A stretch of 64,000 nucleotides of DNA. Origin: Burkholderiales bacterium (GTDB lineage Bacteria > Pseudomonadota > Gammaproteobacteria > Burkholderiales > Burkholderiaceae_C). The notes under the pieces are model-generated. The model did not search any database, was not told the DNA's origin, and saw nothing but the letters and a program-made list of their open reading frames with translations. Made by a program: the position numbers and the translations under genes. Positions 57,804-64,000 of this stretch are shown piece by piece. The stretch spans positions 124,001 to 188,000 of the forward strand of contig JAFKGE010000016.1 of NCBI GenBank assembly GCA_017307865.1. Direction: 5' to 3'. Numbering within the stretch: position 1 is the first letter of the stretch; every line of letters starts with the position of its first letter.

Positions 57804-59039
57804 TCAATCGGCTTGTTTGCGCAGGAAGGCCGGGATCTCCACGTCGTCCATGCCGCCCGAGGACAGCGCATCGACGCGCGCGGCGGCGTGGCTGCGGTCC
57901 ATGGTGCGCGGCGAGGTCCACACGCGCGGCACGATGGCCGGGTCGTAGCCCGCCTGGCCGCCGGCCATGCGCGTGCCGGCCGGCGCGGCGGCCATGCCGC
58001 CCATCGTGAAGGGCACGTTGTCGGTGCCGGTGCGCAGGCCGCCCTGCACCACGGTGATCGGCTGGCGCCGACCGGCGCCCTGGCGCGACAGCCCCGTGGC
58101 AACCACGGTGACGCGCAGCTCGTCGCCCAGCGCGTCGTCGTAGGCGGCGCCGTAGACCACGTGGGCCTGGTCGGAGGCGTAGGCGCGGATGGTCTCCATC
58201 GCGGCCTTGGACTCGCTCAGCTTGAAGCTGCCCTTGGCGGCGGTGATCAGCACCAGCACCCCCTTGGCACCCGACAGGTCGATGCCCTCCAGCAGCGGGC
58301 AGGCCACGGCCTGCTCGGCGGCGATGCGCGCGCGGTCCGGGCCGCTGGCCGTGGCCGTGCCCATCATCGCCTTGCCGGGCTCGCTCATCACGGTGCGCAC
58401 ATCCTCGAAGTCGACGTTGATGTGGCCGTAGTCGTTGATGATCTCGGCAATGCCGCCGACGGCGTTCTTGAGCACGTCGTTGGCTTGGGCAAAGGCCTCG
58501 TCCTGCGTGATGTCGTCACCCAGCACTTCGAGCAATTTCTCGTTCAGCACGACGATCAGCGAATCGACGTTGGCCTCCAGCTCGGCCAGGCCGGTCTCGG
58601 CGTTGGTCATGCGCCGGCCTCCCTCCCAGTCGAAGGGCTTGGTGACCACGCCCACGGTCAGGATGCCCATGTCCTTGGCGACACGCGCGATCACCGGCGC
58701 CGCGCCGGTGCCGGTGCCGCCGCCCATGCCGGCGGTGATGAACAGCATGTGCGCGCCGCGGATGGCCTGGCGGATTTCGTCCGCGGCCGCCTCGGCCGCC
58801 TCGCGCCCCTTGTCGGGCTTGCTGCCCGCGCCCAGACCCGTGGAGCCCAGCTGGATGACCGACTGCGCCAGCACGCGCGACAGCGCCTGAGCATCGGTGT
58901 TGGCGCAGATGAACTCCACGCCCTGCACATGGCGCTCGATCATGTGGTCGACAGCGTTGCCGCCGCCGCCGCCGACGCCGATGACCTTGATCTGGGTGCC
59001 CGAGTTGAAGCTCTCGGTTTCAATCATCTCGATGCTCAT
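57804..59039 (-). CDS. ftsZ: Cell division protein FtsZ
   Basis: A 411-residue tubulin-like GTPase that forms the Z ring at midcell. The nucleotide loop GGGTGTGAAPVIA is present, as are GVGGGGGNAVDHM near the N-terminus and the C-terminal peptide VEIPAFLRKQAD that contacts FtsA and ZipA-type partners. The linker before the peptide is Gly/Ala-rich. It lies 172 bases below ftsA. Confidence 0.97.
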   Translation of the reverse strand: MSIEMIETESFNSGTQIKVIGVGGGGGNAVDHMIERHVQGVEFICANTDAQALSRVLAQSVIQLGSTGLGAGSKPDKGREAAEAAADEIRQAIRGAHMLFITAGMGGGTGTGAAPVIARVAKDMGILTVGVVTKPFDWEGGRRMTNAETGLAELEANVDSLIVVLNEKLLEVLGDDITQDEAFAQANDVLKNAVGGIAEIINDYGHINVDFEDVRTVMSEPGKAMMGTATASGPDRARIAAEQAVACPLLEGIDLSGAKGVLVLITAAKGSFKLSESKAAMETIRAYASDQAHVVYGAAYDDALGDELRVTVVATGLSRQGAGRRQPITVVQGGLRTGTDNVPFTMGGMAAAPAGTRMAGGQAGYDPAIVPRVWTSPRTMDRSHAAARVDALSSGGMDDVEIPAFLRKQAD

Positions 59040-59211
59040 GGTGTACTCCTTAACGTGCCTGCAGTTGCCTTGAATGAACGACTTTTTTGAAATGAACTGA
59101 CGAATTGCCTAGCAAACCTTCGGGGCGCCGCCCCTCACGAGGGCGGCCCCGTACTCGGCCAGGGCGGGGGGATGGGCGGCACCAAGGCGCCGTGCTTGGG
59201 GCGGTGCATGC

Positions 59212-60441
59212 TCAGAAGTTCCCCACGATGAATTCCTTGATGCGACCGAAGGCCGACTTCACGGAGCCGGCCTTTTGCGCCACCTTGAAGCCGCGCAGGC
59301 GCGCCAGCCGCGCCTCTTCGAGCAGGCCCATGACGGTGGCCGAGCGCGGCTGGGCCACCATGTCGGACAGCGCGCGCGAATACTTGGGCGCGCCGCGGCG
59401 CACGGGCTTGAGGAAGATGTCCTCGCCCAGCTCGACCATGCCGGGCATCACCGAACTGCCGCCGGTGATCACCACGCCGGAGGACAGCACTTCCTCGAAG
59501 CCCGAGTCGCGGATCACCTGCTGCACGAGCTGGAAAATCTCTTCCACGCGCGGCTCGATCACGCCGGCCAGCGCCTGCTTGGACAGCAGGCGCGGCGTGC
59601 GGTCGCCCAGGCCCGGCACCTCGACCTGGGTGTCGGCCTCGGCCAGCAGCTGCTTGGCGCAACCGTGCGCCACCTTGATGTCCTCGGCGTCCATGGTGGG
59701 AGTGCGCAGCGCCATGGCGATGTCGCTGGTGATCAGGTCGCCGGCGATCGGTACCACCGCGGTGTGGCGAATGGAGCCGCCGGTGAAGATGGCCACGTCG
59801 GTGGTGCCGGCGCCGATGTCCACGCACACCACGCCCAGCTCGCGCTCGTCGTCGGTCAGCACGGCATGGCTGGAGGCCAGCGGGTTGAGCAGCAGCTGGT
59901 CGACCTCCAGGCCGCAGCGGCGCACGCACTTGACGATGTTCTCGGCCGCGCTTTGCGCGCCGGTGACGATGTGCACCTTGGCCTCCAGGCGCATGCCGCT
60001 CATGCCCACGGGCTCGCGCACGTCCTGGCCGTCGATGATGAATTCCTGCGGCTCGACCAGCAGCAGGCGCTGGTCGCTGGAGATGTTGATGGTCTTGGCG
60101 GCGTCGACCACGTGCATCACGTCCGAGGGCGAGACCTCCTTGCTGCGCACCGCCACCATGCCGCTGGAGTTGAAGCCGCGGATGTGGCTGCCCGTGATGC
60201 CGGTGTAGACGCGGCCGATCTTGCAGTCGGCCATCAGCTCGGCCTCTTTCAGGGCCTGCTGGATGCTTGCCACCGTGGCGTCGATGTTGACCACCACGCC
60301 GCGCTTGAGCCCATGGCTGGGCGCGCTGCCCAGGCCCGCCAGGCGCAGGTCGCCGCCGGGCAGCACCTCGGCCACCACCACCATGATCTTGGCGGTGCCG
60401 ATGTCCAGCCCGACGATCAAATCCTTGAACTCTTTTGCCAT
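59212..60441 (-). CDS. ftsA: Cell division protein FtsA
   Basis: A 409-residue actin-like protein that tethers FtsZ to the membrane. ATP-fold motifs include LIVGLDIGTAKIMVVVAEV and VVCVDIGAGTTDVAIFTGG, and the amphipathic C-terminus (GRIKEFIVGNF) is the membrane anchor. It follows ftsQ after 33 bases, as in other proteobacteria. Confidence 0.96.
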   Translation of the reverse strand: MAKEFKDLIVGLDIGTAKIMVVVAEVLPGGDLRLAGLGSAPSHGLKRGVVVNIDATVASIQQALKEAELMADCKIGRVYTGITGSHIRGFNSSGMVAVRSKEVSPSDVMHVVDAAKTINISSDQRLLLVEPQEFIIDGQDVREPVGMSGMRLEAKVHIVTGAQSAAENIVKCVRRCGLEVDQLLLNPLASSHAVLTDDERELGVVCVDIGAGTTDVAIFTGGSIRHTAVVPIAGDLITSDIAMALRTPTMDAEDIKVAHGCAKQLLAEADTQVEVPGLGDRTPRLLSKQALAGVIEPRVEEIFQLVQQVIRDSGFEEVLSSGVVITGGSSVMPGMVELGEDIFLKPVRRGAPKYSRALSDMVAQPRSATVMGLLEEARLARLRGFKVAQKAGSVKSAFGRIKEFIVGNF

Positions 60442-60474
60442 TGTTCTACCTGTCGTTGCCCGTGTGCCGGCGCC

Positions 60475-61263
60475 TCAGCGTTTCGCGCGCCGGTCTGCCG
60501 CCTGCACCGTGGTGACGCCGCGCAAGCGCAGCGCGTACCCTCCCACGTGGCGCAGGTCGGCCGTCTCGATGTCCGCCACCGTGCGTTGGTGGCGCGCCGC
60601 CACCTCGGCGGCGGTGCTGGCGAACTGGCTCAGGCGCTCGGCCAGCACCGGCTCGGCACCCTGGCCCAGCTCGATCGCCGCGCCGCTGGCCAGGTTGGCG
60701 TGCCAGTGGCCGCGCGGCTCCAGCTCCAGGCTGTCGATCGTGGTGTCCAGCGGCGCCAGCAGCGGCTCGAGCGCGCGGTACATGGCCAGCACCGCCGGCG
60801 CCTGGCCCTCGGGGCCCAGCAGCGTCGGCAGCTCCGAGTCGGCGCCATCGAAGTCGGACACCTCGAACACCTTGCCCTGCCCGTCGACCAGGTGCGTGTC
60901 GCCCTCGCCCCATTGCGCCACCGGCACGTATTCGTGCAACTGCACCGCCAGGCGATTGGGAAACTCGCGCCGCACGGTGGCCTTGCGCACCCAGGGCACC
61001 TGCTGAAACGCCGCCTGGACGGCGCCCAGATCGAGCGTGAAGAAATTGCCCGCTAGGCGCGGCTCCACGCTGGCGCGCAGGCTGGCGCGGCTGATGTGCT
61101 GGGTGTCGCCGGTCACGGTGATCTGGCCGATGGTGAACATGGGGTTGCGCAGCACCCACCACAGGCCCGCGGCCACCCCGGCCAGCAGCAGCGCCGACAC
61201 CAGCACCGCGGTGGTGAAGTTCATCAGCCGCACGTCGAAGGGCAGCGCCAGGGACGAACTCAT
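60475..61263 (-). CDS. ftsQ: Cell division protein FtsQ
   Basis: A 262-residue bitopic protein of the divisome. Short cytoplasmic N-terminus, one membrane helix (about 15-35), then a POTRA domain starting [19 protein letters not shown] and the FtsQ domain ([21 protein letters not shown]). The ATG at 61263 overlaps the ddl stop (ATGA); an upstream extension in the open frame is not family-like. Confidence 0.94.
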   Translation of the reverse strand: MSSSLALPFDVRLMNFTTAVLVSALLLAGVAAGLWWVLRNPMFTIGQITVTGDTQHISRASLRASVEPRLAGNFFTLDLGAVQAAFQQVPWVRKATVRREFPNRLAVQLHEYVPVAQWGEGDTHLVDGQGKVFEVSDFDGADSELPTLLGPEGQAPAVLAMYRALEPLLAPLDTTIDSLELEPRGHWHANLASGAAIELGQGAEPVLAERLSQFASTAAEVAARHQRTVADIETADLRHVGGYALRLRGVTTVQAADRRAKR

Positions 61264-62240
61264 TGGTCCCCTCCCGTCGCGTAGTCCAGCCCGGCATCGG
61301 CCAGCACCTGCAGGCACAGATCTTCATAACTGATGCCCGCCGCCTTGGCCGCCATCGGCACCAGCGAGTGGCCGGTCATGCCGGGCGAGGTGTTGAGCTC
61401 CAGCAGCCAGGGCCGGCGCGTGGCGGCGTCGATCATCACGTCGAGCCGGCCCCAGCCGCGGCAGCCCAGCAGGCGGTAGGCCTTGAGCACCAGCGCCTGG
61501 ATGGCGGCCTCCTCGCCGGGCGGCAGGTCGCAGGGCACGCGGTATTCGGTGACGTCGGTGAAGTACTTGTTCTGGTAGTCGTAGTTGCCCTCGGGCGCCA
61601 CGATGTGAATCACCGGCAGGGCGCGCGCGCCTTCGCCCGTGCCCAGGATGGAGCAGGTCACCTCGTCGCCGGCGATGAACTGCTCGCACAGGATGTCGGC
61701 GTCCAGCCGGGCGGCGGTGGCCACGGCGGCTTCCATCTGCTCGGCGCGCGTCACCTTGGTCAGCCCGATCGACGAGCCCTCGCGCGAGGGCTTGACGATC
61801 AGCGGCAGGCCCAGCTCGGCCACCACGGCCTGCAGGCGCGCGGCGTCGTGCGGGCCGCGGTGCAGCAGCACGTGGCGCGGCGTGGGCAGGCCCTCGGCCA
61901 GCCACGCGCGCTTGGTCATGATCTTGTCGATGGCCAGGCTGGAGGCCAGCACGCCGGCGCCGGTGTAGGGAATGCCCAGCAGCTCCAGCGCGCCCTGCAC
62001 CGTGCCGTCTTCGCCGTAGCGCCCGTGCAGCGCGATGAAGCAGCGCGCAAAGCCCTGGCGCTTCAACTCGTCCAGCGGCTGCTCGGCCGGATCGAAGGCG
62101 TGAGCATCGACCCCGCGCGCGCGCAGCGCCGTCAGCACACCCCGGCCGGACATCAGCGAAATCTCGCGTTCCGCCGAGCGTCCACCCATCAGCACGGCCA
62201 CTTTTCCAAGTTGAAGGTCGGGTTGCTGCATGGTCATCAC
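61260..62240 (-). CDS. ddl: D-alanine--D-alanine ligase
   Basis: A 326-residue ATP-grasp enzyme that makes the D-Ala-D-Ala dipeptide of peptidoglycan. Motifs are [42 protein letters not shown] and [16 protein letters not shown]. The start is probably the GTG at 62240 overlapping the murC stop (GTGA); ATG codons at 62237 and 62231 are alternatives. Confidence 0.95.
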   Translation of the reverse strand: MMTMQQPDLQLGKVAVLMGGRSAEREISLMSGRGVLTALRARGVDAHAFDPAEQPLDELKRQGFARCFIALHGRYGEDGTVQGALELLGIPYTGAGVLASSLAIDKIMTKRAWLAEGLPTPRHVLLHRGPHDAARLQAVVAELGLPLIVKPSREGSSIGLTKVTRAEQMEAAVATAARLDADILCEQFIAGDEVTCSILGTGEGARALPVIHIVAPEGNYDYQNKYFTDVTEYRVPCDLPPGEEAAIQALVLKAYRLLGCRGWGRLDVMIDAATRRPWLLELNTSPGMTGHSLVPMAAKAAGISYEDLCLQVLADAGLDYATGGDQ

Positions 62241-63661
62241 GATGCGCCCGAATTATGCTCAGGTTTTTGTAGCAAATCAACGACTTTCGCCGAAATGCCG
62301 CCAATCGATCCCGCGCCCATGCACATCACCACGTCGCCGCCGCGCACCTGCGCGATCAGCTGCGCGGGCAAGTCCGCCACGTCCGCCACGAAAACCGGTT
62401 CCACCTGGCCGGCCACGCGCAGCGCGCGCGCCAGCGCGCGGCCGTCGGCCGCCACGATGGGCTCCTCGCCGGCGGCGTAGACCTCGGTCAGCAGCACGGC
62501 GTCGGCACGGCCGATCACCTTGACGAAATCGTCGAAGCAGTCGCGCGTGCGGGTGTAGCGATGCGGCTGGAAGGCCAGCACCAGGCGGCGGCCCGGAAAC
62601 GCGCCGCGCGCCGCAGCCAGCGTGGCCGCCATCTCGGCCGGGTGGTGGCCGTAGTCGTCGATCAGGGCAAAGCGCCCGCCGCCCGGGGCAGGCAGTTCGC
62701 CATAGCGCTGAAAGCGCCGGCCCACACCCTTGAACTCGGCCAGCGCCTTTTGCACCGCCGCATCGTCGATGTTCAGCTCCACGGCCACCGCGATGGCCGA
62801 CAGGGCGTTGAGCACGTTGTGCTCGCCCGCCAGGTTCAGCACCACCGGCAGGTCGGGCAGCCGCACGCCGTTGCGCCGCCGCACCGTGAAATGCATTTGC
62901 CCGGCCACGGCACGCACGTCCACCGCACGCACCTGGGCGTCCTCGCCGAAGCCGTAGGTCGTCACCGGCGTGGTGAGCTGGCCCAGGATCTCGCGCACCG
63001 CCGGGCTTTCCAGGCACAGGATGGCGGTGCCGTAGAACGGCAGGCGGCCGAGAAAATCGACGAAGGCCTTTTCCAGCCGGCCGAAGTCGTGGCCGTAGGT
63101 CTCCATGTGGTCGGCGTCGATGTTGGTGACCACCGCCAGCACGGGCGAGAGATTGAGGAACGAGGCGTCGGACTCGTCGGCCTCGACCACGATGTAGTCG
63201 CCCGCGCCCAGCCGCGCGTTGGTGCCGGCGCTGTTCAGCCGCCCGCCGATGACGAAGGTCGGGTCCAGCCCGGCCTCGGCCAGCACGCTGGCGACCAGGC
63301 TGGTGGTGGTCGTCTTGCCGTGGGTGCCGGCAATGGCGATGCCCTGCTTGAGGCGCATCAGCTCGGCCAGCATGATGGCGCGCGGCACCACGGGGATGTG
63401 ACGCGCGCGCGCGGCCAGCACCTCGGGGTTGTCGGCCTTGACCGCGGTGGAGGTCACCACCGCGTCGGCGCCGGCCACGTGCTCGGCCGCGTGGCCGACG
63501 AAGGTCCGGATGCCCAGGCCGGCCAGGCGGCGCAGCATCGCGCCGTCGGCCAGGTCGGAGCCCGAAACGACGTAGCCCAGGTTGTGCAGCACCTCGGCGA
63601 TACCGCTCATGCCCGAGCCGCCGATGCCGACGAAGTGGATGTGGCGGATGGCGTGCTTCAT
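62237..63661 (-). CDS. murC: UDP-N-acetylmuramate--L-alanine ligase
   Basis: A 474-residue Mur ligase that adds L-Ala to UDP-MurNAc. N-terminal [20 protein letters not shown] loop [12 protein letters not shown], and the substrate region [14 protein letters not shown] are clear. The ATG overlaps the murG stop (ATGA). Upstream parts of the same frame lie inside murG and were excluded. Confidence 0.96.
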   Translation of the reverse strand: MKHAIRHIHFVGIGGSGMSGIAEVLHNLGYVVSGSDLADGAMLRRLAGLGIRTFVGHAAEHVAGADAVVTSTAVKADNPEVLAARARHIPVVPRAIMLAELMRLKQGIAIAGTHGKTTTTSLVASVLAEAGLDPTFVIGGRLNSAGTNARLGAGDYIVVEADESDASFLNLSPVLAVVTNIDADHMETYGHDFGRLEKAFVDFLGRLPFYGTAILCLESPAVREILGQLTTPVTTYGFGEDAQVRAVDVRAVAGQMHFTVRRRNGVRLPDLPVVLNLAGEHNVLNALSAIAVAVELNIDDAAVQKALAEFKGVGRRFQRYGELPAPGGGRFALIDDYGHHPAEMAATLAAARGAFPGRRLVLAFQPHRYTRTRDCFDDFVKVIGRADAVLLTEVYAAGEEPIVAADGRALARALRVAGQVEPVFVADVADLPAQLIAQVRGGDVVMCMGAGSIGGISAKVVDLLQKPEHNSGAS

Positions 63662-64000
63662 GCGGCCAGTTCCTCGCACGCGGCCACGATCTCGCGCGTG
63701 GCCGTCAGTTTTTGCATGGTTTTGGCCTTCAGCGCCCGCTGCAACAGCGCGGGACGCTTCATTTTTTGTAGTATTCCCATCAGTCTCTCGGCCGTCAGGT
63801 CGGCCTGCTGAACCAGCCAGCCCGCGTCCTGATCGACCAGAAAGCGCGCGTTGCTCGTCTGGTGGTCGTCCACCGCGTGCGGAAAGGGCACGAACAGCGC
63901 GGCGGCGCCCACGGCGGCGATCTCGCTCACGGTGGTGGCGCCGGCGCGGCAAATCACCAGGTCGGCATCGGCATAGGCCTGGGCCATGTCGTCGATGAAG
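63658..64000 (-). CDS. murG: UDP-N-acetylglucosamine--N-acetylmuramyl-(pentapeptide) transferase, partial
   Basis: Only the last 113 codons are in the window; the gene continues beyond base 64000. The segment [26 protein letters not shown] (in adjacent parts) and [19 protein letters not shown] is the UDP-GlcNAc-binding region of MurG, which makes lipid II at the inner membrane. It overlaps murC by four bases. Confidence 0.93.
   Translation of the reverse strand, partial: FIDDMAQAYADADLVICRAGATTVSEIAAVGAAALFVPFPHAVDDHQTSNARFLVDQDAGWLVQQADLTAERLMGILQKMKRPALLQRALKAKTMQKLTATREIVAACEELAA

Noticed and set aside
59126-59154. GC-rich hairpin between ftsA and ftsZ as a terminator
   Set aside because: The stem is imperfect and no T-run follows; termination between these essential genes is unlikely.

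Overview
The window is GC-rich, densely packed DNA from a betaproteobacterium, most likely a member of the Comamonadaceae (Burkholderiales); the genus is not determined. The evidence is the dcw order murG-murC-ddl-ftsQ-ftsA-ftsZ-lpxC, the many Liv-type and Bug/TTT solute receptors, the CoA-ester catabolism, and a dispersed intergenic repeat built around a TCAAGCGC...AGCTATCA core that I associate from memory with this family. No rRNA, tRNA, CRISPR array, prophage or insertion sequence is visible.

Left part (1-22.1 kb), almost entirely on the minus strand: an aromatic or acyl-CoA catabolic region. At 3-4501 lies an operon headed by a fused flavin monooxygenase/old-yellow-enzyme protein (salicylyl-CoA or 2-aminobenzoyl-CoA type), followed by an SDR dehydrogenase, a MarR regulator and an enoyl-CoA hydratase. 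A palindrome sits in its promoter. Upstream is a 14-gene co-directional run (22081 down to 5104). It holds two paralogous modules, each with a complete branched-chain-type ABC transporter (two ATPases, two permeases, one receptor) and a 649-residue acyl-CoA synthetase. A PaaK-like ligase, a TTT receptor and a small coupled protein of unknown function follow. A Crp/Fnr-family regulator is divergent from the head of the run.

Middle part (22.4-35.5 kb): mostly housekeeping. It has a pseudouridine synthase, a periplasmic double rhodanese, htpG, a Gly/Val-rich lipoprotein, an MHS-family transporter with a large loop insertion, the DUF485/ActP acetate symporter pair with a good terminator, a convergent DUF294/exonuclease pair, and a class IV aminotransferase.

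35.5-53.8 kb: an 18-gene minus-strand run. It begins with an acyl-CoA synthetase and leucine-catabolism genes (liuB, liuC, liuD and HMG-CoA lyase), interrupted by a VapBC-like pair, a DinB protein and a DUF4126 protein. It continues with a hydroxyacid dehydrogenase, LysE exporter, YbaK deacylase, DUF1289, DsbA-like isomerase and MBL hydrolase. It ends in a MaoC-type hydratase, acyl-CoA dehydrogenase, class III CoA-transferase and MmgE/PrpD set that looks like a branched dicarboxylate or acyl-CoA route. Dispersed repeats fill many gaps between genes here.

Right part (53.9-64 kb): an AraC regulator, thiE and thiM, then the 3' half of the division and cell-wall cluster (lpxC, ftsZ, ftsA, ftsQ, ddl, murC, partial murG), all on the minus strand.

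The most interesting points are the tandem transporter/ligase modules, the promoter palindromes, the repeat families (one copy of which encodes the N-terminus of a protein), a duplicated start region in front of liuD, and a TTG-started small protein coupled to a TTT receptor.
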